Below are positions 1-8,385 of a stretch of 64,000 nt of DNA, in pieces. Both the position numbers and the translations under genes were made by a program. The notes beneath the pieces are model-generated. The model searched no databases, had not been told where the DNA came from, and saw only the letters and a list, made by a program, of their open reading frames with translations. This DNA comes from JBBSHE01 sp038253325 (GTDB taxonomy: Bacteria > Actinomycetota > Actinomycetes > Propionibacteriales > Nocardioidaceae). Positions within the stretch are counted from its first letter, which is position 1; each line of letters starts with the position of its first letter. Location of the stretch: assembly GCA_038253325.1 (NCBI GenBank), contig JBBSHE010000009.1:13315-77314 (forward strand), read 5' to 3'.

Positions 1-125
1 TGGGGTTCGGGTCGCTCGGGTACGCGTTGCTGCTGATGCTCACTGAGCCGGAATGCCAGCACCGCGCCGGCGGTCATCACACCACCGACGCAACCACCGA
101 GCACGCCGGCAAGTGCGGGATCCAC
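1..125 (-). CDS. senX3: SenX3/PhoR-type sensor histidine kinase, N-terminal fragment
   Basis: The open frame starts at a GTG (123-125) and runs off the left edge after 41 codons. It encodes a short N-terminus followed by one hydrophobic, glycine-rich segment and then polar residues (LSEHQQQRVPE). This matches the single N-terminal membrane stretch of SenX3/PhoR kinases, which sense phosphate status with a response regulator (RegX3/PhoP). The divergent phoU, the PHO box between them and the nearby gpmA and mshA fit the senX3-regX3-gpm1 arrangement of mycobacteria and the phoU/phoRP arrangement of Streptomyces. No kinase domain lies inside the window, so the name rests on context and the first 41 residues. 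Confidence 0.6.
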   Translation of the reverse strand, partial: MDPALAGVLGGCVGGVMTAGAVLAFRLSEHQQQRVPERPEP

Positions 126-186
126 ATCTTGATCGTACGCACGAACCTCTCGTTGATCGAAAGCGCAGCACAGGCCGCCGTTGCCG

Positions 187-219
187 GTTCCGGAGATGTT
201 CACCCGCCGTTCACTGCGG
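187..219. promoter_or_regulatory. Candidate PHO box (11-bp direct repeats) between senX3 and phoU
   Basis: Two adjacent 11-mers, GTTCACCCGCC (198-208) and GTTCACTGCGG (209-219), match the PhoP/RegX3 direct-repeat unit of actinobacteria (GTTCACC-type, 11-bp period). A weaker unit beginning GTTCC occupies 187-197 in the same register. The site lies about 60 bases upstream of senX3 and 39 bases upstream of phoU, so it could control both divergent genes in response to phosphate starvation. Binding is inferred from the known consensus. Confidence 0.72.
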
Positions 220-245
220 TCCGCCCTGGCTTAACCCGAGGCGCC

Positions 246-251
246 TACGAT
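246..251 (+). promoter_or_regulatory. -10 element of phoU, leaderless start
   Basis: TACGAT fits the TANNNT -10 consensus and ends six bases before the phoU ATG at 258. The expected transcription start is therefore at or next to the A of the ATG. No -35 hexamer is evident, as expected for an activator-dependent promoter with the PHO box just upstream. Confidence 0.55.
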
Positions 252-257
252 CGCGGC

Positions 258-908
258 ATGCGCGACTTCTACCAGCAGCAGCTGAGTGACATCGTCGACG
301 AGCTCGTGGAGATGACTGGGGGGGTCCGCGAGCTCCTGCGCGATGCGACGACCGCGTTGTTGCACGCGGACGTCGCGAAGGCCGAGTCGGTCATCAGCGC
401 TGACAAGCATGTGGACGAGATGCGGGAGCGGATCGAGGACGAGAGCTTCGAGATCCTCGCCCTGCAGGCGCCCGTCGCCGGGGACCTTCGGACGCTCGTC
501 GCGACCCTTCGGATGGTCTCCGACCTGGAGCGTATGGGCGACCTCGCCGTCCACGTCGCGAAGGTCGCCAGGATGCGGTACCCGACGAAGGCCGTACCCG
601 CCACGGTCGAGCCAACGATCGCGGAGATGGCCGACGTGGCGGACCAGATGATCGAGAACGCCGCCAAGGTCATCGCGAACCGGGACGTGGCGGCGGCACA
701 GGAGCTCGAGGAGTCGGACGACACGATGGACCAGCTGCGAAAGTCGTTGTTCCGGATCCTGCTCGACGACACCTGGACCGCCGGCGTCGAGCCAGCGATC
801 GACATCGTTCTGCTCGGGCGTTACTACGAGCGGATCGCTGACCACGCCGTCTCGATGGCGCGGCGCGTCGTCTACCTCGTGACCGGCCAGCACCCGGCGC
901 CGGCCTGA
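258..908 (+). CDS. phoU: Phosphate signalling complex protein PhoU
   Basis: This 216-residue protein has two PhoU repeats, each a three-helix bundle with an acidic metal-binding stretch (DEMRERIEDESFEIL near residue 55, EESDDTMDQL near 150). PhoU dampens the PhoR/SenX3 kinase when phosphate is ample and couples it to phosphate uptake. The frame stays open upstream to position 27. The ATG at 258 is preferred because it gives the normal PhoU N-terminus (MRDFYQQQL), and because the PHO box and -10 element lie just before it. It is divergent from the senX3-like gene. Confidence 0.93.
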   Translation: MRDFYQQQLSDIVDELVEMTGGVRELLRDATTALLHADVAKAESVISADKHVDEMRERIEDESFEILALQAPVAGDLRTLVATLRMVSDLERMGDLAVHVAKVARMRYPTKAVPATVEPTIAEMADVADQMIENAAKVIANRDVAAAQELEESDDTMDQLRKSLFRILLDDTWTAGVEPAIDIVLLGRYYERIADHAVSMARRVVYLVTGQHPAPA

Positions 909-1027
909 ACCAGCGGCCAACGCCGCCGCCGACGCGGCGCACGGAACCGGGCGATCGACCGCGGCAGCCGTGCGCAGCCGGTCTGATTCGACCTGCTGCG
1001 TGCTGATTGCGCGCCGGGGGCCGCCGG

Positions 1028-1033
1028 TAGAGT
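1028..1033 (+). promoter_or_regulatory. -10 element of gpmA, leaderless start
   Basis: TAGAGT fits TANNNT and is followed by six bases and then the gpmA ATG at 1040. No ribosome binding site precedes the ATG, which supports a leaderless transcript. Confidence 0.55.
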
Positions 1034-1039
1034 CCGGCC

Positions 1040-1795
1040 ATGACCAACGCGCCGTACCAGCTGGTGCTGCTACGCCACGGAGAGAGCACGTGGAACGCCG
1101 AGAACCTGTTCACGGGATGGGTCGACGTACCGCTCAGCGACGCCGGTCGCGGGGAAGCCATCCGGAGCGCCGCACTCCTGAAGCAGCGCGTCATCGCACC
1201 AGATGTTGTCCACACCTCCGTGCTGCGGCGGGCGATCCAGACAGCGGATCTTGCGCTCGACGACATCGACCGGCTCTGGATCCCGGTGCGCCGGTCCTGG
1301 CGGCTGAACGAACGCCACTATGGTGCCCTTCAGGGCAAGGACAAGAAGGCGACGCTCGCGGAATACGGCGAGGAGCAGTTCACGCGCTGGCGACGCTCGT
1401 ACGACACGCCACCACCGCCGATCGACGACGACGACGAGTTCAGCCAGCACGCCGATCCGCGTTACTCGATGCTGCCTACCGAGCTCCGGCCCCGCACCGA
1501 GTGCCTTGCCGATGTGGTCGCGAGGATGCTGCCGTACTGGTATGACCAGATCGTCCCCGATCTGCTCGGCGGCAAGACCGTACTGGTGACCGCGCACGGC
1601 AACTCCCTGCGCGCGCTCGTGAAGCATCTCGACTCGATCAGTGAGGAAGCCGTCGTGAGTCTCAACATCCCGACCGGGATCCCCCTGCTGTACGAGCTCG
1701 ACGAGACGATGCGGCCGGTGCTGCCCAGTGGGGAGTACCTCGACCCGGACGCGGCCGCAGCGGCGATCGAGGCGGTCAAGAATCAAGGTCGCTGA
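1040..1795 (+). CDS. gpmA: 2,3-bisphosphoglycerate-dependent phosphoglycerate mutase
   Basis: This cytoplasmic glycolytic/gluconeogenic enzyme interconverts 3- and 2-phosphoglycerate. The 251-residue length is normal for the family. The phosphohistidine motif LRHGES is at residues 11-16 (His13), the substrate loop RLNERHYGALQGKDK is near 90, and the second catalytic histidine is in TAHGNSLRAL near 187. It lies between phoU and the convergent YbjN-mshA pair, close to the gpm1-senX3 order of M. tuberculosis. In an autotroph it could also draw Calvin-cycle 3-phosphoglycerate into lower glycolysis. Confidence 0.96.
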   Translation: MTNAPYQLVLLRHGESTWNAENLFTGWVDVPLSDAGRGEAIRSAALLKQRVIAPDVVHTSVLRRAIQTADLALDDIDRLWIPVRRSWRLNERHYGALQGKDKKATLAEYGEEQFTRWRRSYDTPPPPIDDDDEFSQHADPRYSMLPTELRPRTECLADVVARMLPYWYDQIVPDLLGGKTVLVTAHGNSLRALVKHLDSISEEAVVSLNIPTGIPLLYELDETMRPVLPSGEYLDPDAAAAAIEAVKNQGR

Positions 1796-1814
1796 CGCGC
1801 AGCACCCCTTCTTG

Positions 1815-1836
1815 TTTCCCAGGTTAACGTGGGAAA
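1815..1836. terminator. Hairpin between convergent gpmA and YbjN gene
   Basis: TTTCCCA (1815-1821) and TGGGAAA (1830-1836) form a 7-bp stem around an 8-base loop, and can act on transcripts from either side. Its core resembles two other intergenic hairpins of this window (21505-21524 and 63242-63257). Confidence 0.55.
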
Positions 1837-1880
1837 GCGACATCCGACGCGGCGAGCGGCGTACACGGGCTGGGTGGGCT

Positions 1881-2405
1881 TCAGCCGGCGGAATCCTGAT
1901 CGGACTCCAGCCATCCCCGGAACGCCTCAAGGTTGGCCGTCGACTCGTCCCGGGAGACCCGCCACTGCCACTCCCGCCGGATCGACGTCGCGAAGCCGAG
2001 CTCGAGGATCGCGTTGAACGAGCCGTCGGCCGTGGACAGTACCTCGCCGAGCAGCGCATCGACCGCGTCCGGCGTCACCTGGTCTGCGGCGATCTTGCCC
2101 ACGAGATAGATGTCACCGGCGCTGTCGATCGAGAAGGCGACCGCTCCGAGCTTCATGTTCCGCGCGAGCAGCCATCGGTAGACGACCAGGTGGTTCTCGT
2201 CGGGGTTGCGACAGACGAAGGCATGCAGGCTGAGGGCGTGGTCGCCGACGCTGAGCCGGCACGGGGTGGTCAGCTTCTTCTCGCCGGGAAGATCGACGTG
2301 GAACACGCCAGGCCTGGTCTCGAGGGCAACGAGGCCAAGCCCGTCGAGAGCCTCGCGCACTTGGCCCGCGATCGCGCCCGGAGCGGATCGAGAGGTTGGA
2401 CTCAC
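1881..2405 (-). CDS. YbjN domain-containing protein (Rv0487-like)
   Basis: The 174-residue protein carries a YbjN-type sensor-chaperone-like fold, recognisable from the segment FVCRNPDENHLVVYRWLLAR and the downstream IYLVGK strand. The biochemical role of these proteins in actinobacteria is not established. Its GTG start overlaps the mshA stop codon in a GTGA, so the two genes are translationally coupled in one operon, as with Rv0486-Rv0487 in M. tuberculosis. This suggests a shared physiological setting with mycothiol synthesis, but gives no function. No signal peptide is visible. Confidence 0.85.
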   Translation of the reverse strand: MSPTSRSAPGAIAGQVREALDGLGLVALETRPGVFHVDLPGEKKLTTPCRLSVGDHALSLHAFVCRNPDENHLVVYRWLLARNMKLGAVAFSIDSAGDIYLVGKIAADQVTPDAVDALLGEVLSTADGSFNAILELGFATSIRREWQWRVSRDESTANLEAFRGWLESDQDSAG

Positions 2406-3736
2406 CCGATGAGGCTATCGACCGCCGCGATCCGCAGGGTCGAACGCTTGCGGGCCAGCACCGAGCGGTAGGCCGCCAGCGTGTGGTGTGCGGTCGCGTT
2501 CCAGCTGAAGTCCCGTGCGTACGCGGCGCCGGATCTTGCGAGCCGGGCATGAAGTGCGGGGTTGCGAAACAGTTCTTCGACGGCCGTGGCGTAGTCGGCA
2601 GGGCGATGACCTTCGACCAGGACCCCTCCTACGCCGTCGCGCACGGCCGTCGACAGACCGCCGACGTCCGCCGCGACCACGGGCGTCCCACAGGCCTGCG
2701 CCTCGATGGCGACCAAGCCGAACGACTCGTTGTACGACGGCACCGTCACGACGTCGGCGGCTTGGTAGTACGCGGCGAGCTCGCGGCGCTCCACCGGGTC
2801 GAGGAACCGTACGACGTCCGACACACCGAGCTCGTCGGCGAGACGACCAAGCGGATCGGGTTCGTCGACTCCGGTGCCGGATGGGCCGCCGATCATCAAG
2901 ACGACGAGGCTGCTGCGGAGGTCCGGACGACGCCGAAGCAGCTCCGCGGCGGCCCTGATCGTGACATCCGGACCCTTGAGCGGCTGAAGCCGGCCCACGA
3001 ACATCATCACCTTCGCATCCACGGGGACGGCAACGCGTTCGCGTGCCTGCCGGCGGTCGCCGGGCCTGAACACGTCGAGGTCAACCCCGGGATGGACCAC
3101 CTTGACGCGGTCTTCGGGGGCGCCGTAGAGCTCGACCAGCTGACGCGCCTCGGTCCGGGTGTTCGCGAGCAGCAGGTCGGCGGCCTCGACGACCTGCTCC
3201 TCGCCGATCAGGCGAGCCATCGGTTCGGGCCGGTCCCCGGCGGCGAGGGCGGCATTCTTGATCCTCGCCATCGTGTGCATCGTGTGGACGAGCGGCACAC
3301 CCCACCGGTCGCTGGCGAGAGCACCGACCTGACCCGACAACCAGTAATGCGAGTGGACGAGGTCGTAGTGCCCGAGTGCGTGGCTGGCCTCGACCCGCAG
3401 CACCTCACGCGCGAACACGCACAGCTGGGCGGGGAGCTCCTGCTTTGTCAGTCCGGTGAACGGCCCCGCGACGATGTGCCGGACCAGCACACCGGGCGCG
3501 ATCTCGAACTCCGGAGGAAGGTCACCGGAGGTGGCCCGGGTGAAGATCTCCACGTCGAGCCCGGCCTGCGCGAGCCGGGTCGCGAGCTCGACCACATACA
3601 CGTTCATCCCGCCCGCGTCACCGGACCCCGGCTGGTCGAGCGGGGACGTGTGGACACTGATCATCGCTACCCGAGACGGGAAACCCGGCGCACGCCGGAT
3701 GCCGGCTGTCTCGACGGCCTTCAGCTCGGGCGTCAT
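2402..3736 (-). CDS. mshA: D-inositol-3-phosphate glycosyltransferase MshA
   Basis: MshA transfers N-acetylglucosamine from UDP-GlcNAc to 1-L-myo-inositol-1-phosphate, the first step of mycothiol synthesis. The 444-residue protein is a GT-B glycosyltransferase of family GT4. The N-terminal half has the family segment ISVHTSPLDQPGSGDAGGMN and the acceptor domain. The C-terminal half has the nucleotide-sugar E-x7-E region (PSYNESFGLVAIEAQACGTP). The length is typical. A GGAGG lies 11 bases before the ATG. It is coupled to the downstream YbjN gene, and mshD for the last mycothiol step is at 36035-36952. Confidence 0.96.
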   Translation of the reverse strand: MTPELKAVETAGIRRAPGFPSRVAMISVHTSPLDQPGSGDAGGMNVYVVELATRLAQAGLDVEIFTRATSGDLPPEFEIAPGVLVRHIVAGPFTGLTKQELPAQLCVFAREVLRVEASHALGHYDLVHSHYWLSGQVGALASDRWGVPLVHTMHTMARIKNAALAAGDRPEPMARLIGEEQVVEAADLLLANTRTEARQLVELYGAPEDRVKVVHPGVDLDVFRPGDRRQARERVAVPVDAKVMMFVGRLQPLKGPDVTIRAAAELLRRRPDLRSSLVVLMIGGPSGTGVDEPDPLGRLADELGVSDVVRFLDPVERRELAAYYQAADVVTVPSYNESFGLVAIEAQACGTPVVAADVGGLSTAVRDGVGGVLVEGHRPADYATAVEELFRNPALHARLARSGAAYARDFSWNATAHHTLAAYRSVLARKRSTLRIAAVDSLIG

Positions 3737-3869
3737 CGGTCGATCGTCCTCCGTTGAAACTTCAACGTGCCGACCCTACCCCGCCGTCAAAGCGACACCC
3801 ACGACGCCGGAGGCTGGTGCCGACACCCAACCCGCCGCCCGGCGCGAGGCGGCCCGTCCTCGAGTCGGG

Positions 3870-4793
3870 TCAGCAGGGTCCGGGTCCGCCGTACCGGAAC
3901 GACGCCCGGGTGACCGAGACCGACTTGTACCAGCGTGGATTCGAGACGGAGTACGGCATCAGGCGAGGCGTCACCCGGGTGCCCGCCAGCGTGTAGTAGT
4001 ACGCCCGCGCGCCGCTCGTCTTCGTAGGCAGGTGCCCGTTGCCCATGTCGATGCATCGACCGCTGGGCTGGAACGCAACCTCGCCGAACACCTGGACCTG
4101 GTTGGCGCGCTTGAACGTGCCGTTCCAGAGCCGGTCCGGGTAGTAGCCCGACCGCTTGCGGTTGACGTACAGGATCCAACGGTGGTTCTTGTGGATGTAT
4201 CCGACCCGGACCGTGGTGTGGGGTCTCAGCACCGTGCCGGGTCGAAGCCCGGGGCCTTCGCGCACGAAGCCGGGGCACTGGAGGTTGTAGCACTGCGCGT
4301 CTCCGTGGTTGTTCCACCAGAACGAGAACAGCCGGACGTTGCGGTGACCGTTTCCGCGCAGCCAGCCCGCCTCGATGTATGTCCCCGTCGAACCCGCCTT
4401 GCGGATCGCGATCTCGGCCAGCGAGTGGTCGTTGTTGGCGAACATGATGTCGCCGGGAGCGTGCACCGTCAACCGCACACCTGAGCCGTTCGGTCGCGAT
4501 CCACGCGCGAAGGTCTGGATCGCCGGCGCGTAACGGTACGCGTACGAGGCGTTGGCGCTCACTGGCTGTGCCAGCACCCGGGGCGCGGGAGGCGCCCGAT
4601 GCGTACCCGCGCGGTCAACGGCTCGGCTGCTGTGCTGCGCCGCTGACGGCGTGCCAGCGGACGAAGCATCGGTTGAGCCCGCGCCGGCGGACGAGACGCC
4701 GGGTGCGGAGCCACCGAGTGACGCGGCACCGGCGACCCCGAAGGCGGTGGCGGTCACCGAGAGAGCGGCGACCTTGACAAGCTGATGGCGCAT
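3870..4793 (-). CDS. Secreted neprosin-family (DUF239) putative glutamic peptidase
   Basis: The 307-residue protein has an N-terminal signal peptide, an Ala/Ser/Gly-rich linker to about residue 85, and a C-terminal neprosin domain. The domain shows family landmarks: YIEAGW, the CYNLQCPGFV stretch, GYYPDRLW, FGEVAF and MGNGHLP. Neprosins are glutamic peptidases that cleave after proline, using one Glu in the EAGW segment and one in the GEV segment. Both are present, so activity is plausible. Conserved cysteines suggest disulfide bonding outside the cell. It is monocistronic, between mshA and typA. Function is inferred from the family; the substrate is unknown. Confidence 0.85.
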   Translation of the reverse strand: MRHQLVKVAALSVTATAFGVAGAASLGGSAPGVSSAGAGSTDASSAGTPSAAQHSSRAVDRAGTHRAPPAPRVLAQPVSANASYAYRYAPAIQTFARGSRPNGSGVRLTVHAPGDIMFANNDHSLAEIAIRKAGSTGTYIEAGWLRGNGHRNVRLFSFWWNNHGDAQCYNLQCPGFVREGPGLRPGTVLRPHTTVRVGYIHKNHRWILYVNRKRSGYYPDRLWNGTFKRANQVQVFGEVAFQPSGRCIDMGNGHLPTKTSGARAYYYTLAGTRVTPRLMPYSVSNPRWYKSVSVTRASFRYGGPGPC

Positions 4794-4912
4794 GACCCGA
4801 CTCTACGATCCACGAAGGTCATGGGCCGCCGGTTCCGGCAGATAGGATCGTTCAGCGCCGTCATCCAAACGTCCACGACCGGCCCCCGGCGTCGCCCGTA
4901 CGCTCCGCACCA

Positions 4913-6820
4913 ATGAGGGGACATCTGTCAGCCATGCCCTCAGCTGTCGCCAGTCGCTCGACGAGAGCAGATCTGCGCAACGTCGCGATCGTCGCGCATG
5001 TCGACCACGGCAAGACGACGCTGGTCGACGCGATGTTGTGGCAGACCGGTGCGTTTCGGGTCGGAGCAGATGTCGAGGACCGGGTGATGGACTCCGGCGA
5101 CCTCGAGCGCGAGAAGGGAATCACGATCCTCGCCAAGAACACCGCAGTGAGATGGACGAGCGTTCACGGTCCCGTCACGATCAACATCATCGACACACCT
5201 GGGCACGCGGACTTCGGTGGCGAGGTCGAGCGTGGACTGTCGATGGTCGATGGTGTCGTCCTGCTCGTCGACGCATCCGAAGGTCCCCTTCCGCAGACCC
5301 GGTTCGTGCTCCGGAAGGCGCTGGCCTCGCGCCTGCCGGTCGTTCTCGTGGTCAACAAGGTCGACCGTCCCGATGCCCGGATCACCGAGGTCGTCAACGA
5401 GACGTACGAGCTGTTCCTCGACCTGCTCGACACCGACCCCTCCGGCGACTCGCTCGACTTCCCGGTCGTGTACGCGTCGGCGAAAAGCGGTCGGGCCTCC
5501 TTGCACCAGCCGCGTGACGGCGAGCAGCCCGACTCTCCCGACTTGGAACCACTGTTCCGTACGATCATCGACACTGTTCCGGCCCCCGTGCATACCGAAG
5601 GGTCACCTCTGCAAGCGCAGGTCACCAACCTGGACGCGTCGCCGTTCCTCGGGCGGCTCGCGCTCTGCCGCATCCACGAAGGCACGATCCGCAAGGGACA
5701 GCCGGCCGCATGGTGCCGGCGTGACGGCACCATCGAGCGAGTGCGGATCAGCGAGCTGCTGATGACCGAAGCGCTGGAACGCAGATCGGTCGACAATGCC
5801 GGACCTGGTGACATCATCGCGGTCGCCGGGATCCCCGAGATCACGATCGGCGAGACGCTCGCCGATCCCGACAGCCCGGTCCCCCTTCCGCTCATCACGA
5901 TCGACGAACCGGCGATCTCGATGACGATCGGCATCAACACCTCTCCGTTGGCGGGCCGGGTCAAGGGCAACAAGGTCACCGCCCGACTCGTCACGGACCG
6001 GCTGGACCGGGAGCTCGTCGGCAATGTCTCGATCCGGGTGCTCCCGACCGAGCGTCCGGACACCTGGGAGGTCCAAGGTCGAGGCGAGCTGGCGCTCGCG
6101 ATCCTCGTCGAGCAGATGCGCCGCGAGGGCTACGAGCTGACCGTCGGCAAACCGCAGGTCGTCACCCGGCAGATCGACGGCCTCGTACACGAACCGTTCG
6201 AGCGGCTCACGGTCGATTGTCCGGAGGATTATCTCGGGGTGGTGACACAGCTGCTGGCGGTCCGGAAAGGCCGGATGGAACAGCTGGTCAACCACGGCAC
6301 GGGTTGGGTCCGGATGGAGTTCATCGTTCCGGCTCGCGGGCTGATCGGATTCCGCACCGACTTTCTCACCGACACCCGGGGAACTGGCATCGCCCATCAC
6401 GTGTTCGACGGCTACGAACGCTGGTCGGGCAACCTGCGTACCCGTCCCACTGGCTCGCTCGTCGCCGACCGAGCAGGCGTCTCGACGTCGTACGCAATGT
6501 TCAAGCTTCAGGAGCGAGGGACGCTGTTTGTGGCGCCGACCACCCAGGTCTACGAGGGGATGGTCGTTGGTGAGAACAGCCGCGCCGACGACATGGACGT
6601 CAACATCACCAAGGAGAAGAAGCTCACCAACGTCCGGTCGTCGACCGGTGAGGAGCTCGAGCGTCTGGTCCCTCCACGGGTGCTATCACTCGAGCAGTCA
6701 CTCGAGTTCTGCCGCGAGGACGAGTGCGTCGAGGTGACCCCGGACGCCGCCCGGATCCGCAAGGTCGAGCTCAGCGCCGCCGAGCGGGCGAAGCACCGCG
6801 GACGGCTCCGCAAGAGCTGA
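4913..6820 (+). CDS. typA: Ribosome-associated GTPase TypA/BipA
   Basis: TypA is a translational GTPase of the EF-G/LepA group that assists ribosome assembly and growth under stress. The G1 motif AHVDHGKT spans residues 28-35, DTPGH is near 93, and NKVD near 146. Beta-barrel domains follow, with the C-terminal BipA domain (LIGFRTDFLTDTRGTG and the NITKEKKLTNVRSS segment). The 635-residue length is normal. An in-frame ATG at 4934 has AGGGGA upstream and may be the true start. The downstream DUF2516 gene converges on it with a 9-base gap. Confidence 0.95.
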   Translation: MRGHLSAMPSAVASRSTRADLRNVAIVAHVDHGKTTLVDAMLWQTGAFRVGADVEDRVMDSGDLEREKGITILAKNTAVRWTSVHGPVTINIIDTPGHADFGGEVERGLSMVDGVVLLVDASEGPLPQTRFVLRKALASRLPVVLVVNKVDRPDARITEVVNETYELFLDLLDTDPSGDSLDFPVVYASAKSGRASLHQPRDGEQPDSPDLEPLFRTIIDTVPAPVHTEGSPLQAQVTNLDASPFLGRLALCRIHEGTIRKGQPAAWCRRDGTIERVRISELLMTEALERRSVDNAGPGDIIAVAGIPEITIGETLADPDSPVPLPLITIDEPAISMTIGINTSPLAGRVKGNKVTARLVTDRLDRELVGNVSIRVLPTERPDTWEVQGRGELALAILVEQMRREGYELTVGKPQVVTRQIDGLVHEPFERLTVDCPEDYLGVVTQLLAVRKGRMEQLVNHGTGWVRMEFIVPARGLIGFRTDFLTDTRGTGIAHHVFDGYERWSGNLRTRPTGSLVADRAGVSTSYAMFKLQERGTLFVAPTTQVYEGMVVGENSRADDMDVNITKEKKLTNVRSSTGEELERLVPPRVLSLEQSLEFCREDECVEVTPDAARIRKVELSAAERAKHRGRLRKS

Positions 6821-6829
6821 CCGAGCGAT

Positions 6830-7120
6830 CTACCGCTGCGACAACTGCCGGAGCGCCGGTCGTACGTCCGCGAGATAGACGAGTGCCGCGACGGTGCCGA
6901 TCAGGTTGAGGAAGTGCAGCGGAGACGGAATGACCACCTGCAAGGCGAGGAACACCGCCAGCAGGAGCAGCCAGAACGCCTTGTTCTGCTTGTCTGCGGC
7001 GACATACAGCTCGTCCTTGCGAATGACCGCGTCGACAAGCGCGAACACCTTGACGAGCAGCAACCCGTAGAACAGAACCAGCGTGACCTGGTCTTCGATC
7101 AGGAACGGAGACGGCACCAT
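6830..7120 (-). CDS. DUF2516 family membrane protein (Rv0476-like)
   Basis: This 96-residue protein has about three hydrophobic segments and the charged stretch DAVIRKDELYVAADKQNKAFW after the first. That is the hallmark of DUF2516. No biochemical role is known. It lies downstream of the HbhA-like and HTH genes in the same order as Rv0474-Rv0475-Rv0476, so the three are likely co-transcribed. Confidence 0.85.
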   Translation of the reverse strand: MVPSPFLIEDQVTLVLFYGLLLVKVFALVDAVIRKDELYVAADKQNKAFWLLLLAVFLALQVVIPSPLHFLNLIGTVAALVYLADVRPALRQLSQR

Positions 7121-7196
7121 CTCAGGGTAACTCGCAGGCGACGGCGGATGACCGAACCCCTCGGGCTCGAGCCAATCGACTCCAGGCGCTCGAGCG

Positions 7197-7958
7197 TCAG
7201 GTCTTCTTGACGGTGTTCTTGGCAGCCGCGCGCTTGACGGTGTTCTTGGCCGCCGCGCTGCTCACTCCCGAGGGCTTCACCGCCGAGCGAGGTGCCTTCG
7301 GCCGCTGCGTGGTCGTGCTCCTCGCCGCCGACTTCTTGGCGGTCGTCGGCTTCGCCGTCGACTTCTGCGCGGCTGTGGCCTTCGTTGTCGCCTTGGGCGC
7401 GGTCGCACGCCTCGCGGACGGCGGCGTCGGCACGGAAGGTGCCGGCGTTGACGCCGTCCGCGGCGGCGCATTCGTGGTGGCACCCGGAGTGGACGGCGGA
7501 TTCTCGTCCTGACTCACCACCCGCTTGCCCCGAGAGGCGAGATCCTCGTACGTGCTCACCGCACCAGTGAGCAGGTCCGCCCATGCCGCCTGTGCCTTCG
7601 CCGGAAAGGCCGAGACGTCCGTGGGTACGGCCCGGACGTCGTCGGCCAGCGTCGCGACGTACGCGGCGGCCTTCTGCTGCGCCCTTTCTGCGAGGGCCCT
7701 GGCTTCGTCGGCGAGCGCCGCGACGTCGATCTGACGCGGGTCCAGTGTCCGCGGGTCGAACGCCGGCGCCTCGGACGAGGCATCGTCGACGTCGGACGGG
7801 CCGGTCTCCATCTTGGAGAGCCGGTCGGTGACGTCTGCCCGGACACTTCGGAGCGTCTCGACGGCGAGGTCTCCTGCACCGACGAGCGCGGCAAATGGAG
7901 TCGACTGCTTGAGGCTGTCGACGGCGGACTTGATGGACGTCTCGAACGTGGAGGGCAT
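7197..7958 (-). CDS. HbhA-like protein with lysine/alanine/threonine-rich tail
   Basis: The first 160 residues are mainly helical and acidic (TLDPRQIDVAALADEARALA). From about residue 175 the sequence is a low-complexity Ala/Lys/Thr tail with repeats such as AAKNTVKR and AKPTTAKKS. This bipartite plan, acidic coiled region plus Lys/Ala tail, is that of mycobacterial heparin-binding hemagglutinin (Rv0475), and the neighbours match. In non-pathogens such tails may bind DNA or surface polymers; that is inference. The ATG at 7958 has AAGGA eight bases before it. An ATG three codons upstream (7967) lacks spacing for a ribosome site. Confidence 0.75.
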   Translation of the reverse strand: MPSTFETSIKSAVDSLKQSTPFAALVGAGDLAVETLRSVRADVTDRLSKMETGPSDVDDASSEAPAFDPRTLDPRQIDVAALADEARALAERAQQKAAAYVATLADDVRAVPTDVSAFPAKAQAAWADLLTGAVSTYEDLASRGKRVVSQDENPPSTPGATTNAPPRTASTPAPSVPTPPSARRATAPKATTKATAAQKSTAKPTTAKKSAARSTTTQRPKAPRSAVKPSGVSSAAAKNTVKRAAAKNTVKKT

Positions 7959-7963
7959 GTTGA

Positions 7964-8374
7964 TCATCCTTGTCTTGCTTCAAGAGGGTCGGCGGCTGCC
8001 TCGGGGGTTGAAGAGTGGCGGGCGGTCTCGCGCCGGAACGACGCATAGATGTCGAGCAGCACGTTCTTCTGCCGCTCGTTCAGCTCGGGATCGGCAAGGA
8101 CCGCCATCTCGACGGAGCGCTCGCCGTCCTCGTCGGGGTCCCAGATCCCTGCCCGCACGTACAACGTCTCCGCCGAGATGCGCAATGCCTTGGCCAGTTG
8201 CTGGAGTACCTCGGCCGACGGTTTGCGCAGGCCACGCTCGATCTGGCTGAGGTAAGGGTTCGAGACGCCGGCCTGCTCGGCCAGCTGCCTGAGCGTCAAC
8301 CGCGCGAACGACCGTTGCTCCCGCAGGTACTCGCCGAGTGACTCGACGGTCCTACCCACTCTGATACTGGCCAC
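7964..8374 (-). CDS. XRE-family helix-turn-helix regulator (Rv0474-like)
   Basis: The protein begins near a GTG at 8374 (VASIRVGRT) and contains a complete Cro/C1-type HTH. The segment TLRQLAEQAGVSNPYLSQIERGL is followed by PSAEVLQQLAKALRI. The C-terminal part holds an acidic region. The stop lies five bases before the HbhA-like start, so the regulator is the first gene of that operon and may autoregulate through the inverted repeat at 8386-8411. The frame is open to 8437, but those upstream residues do not look like this family. Confidence 0.85.
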   Translation of the reverse strand: MASIRVGRTVESLGEYLREQRSFARLTLRQLAEQAGVSNPYLSQIERGLRKPSAEVLQQLAKALRISAETLYVRAGIWDPDEDGERSVEMAVLADPELNERQKNVLLDIYASFRRETARHSSTPEAAADPLEARQG

Positions 8375-8385
8375 GAGGACATTCT

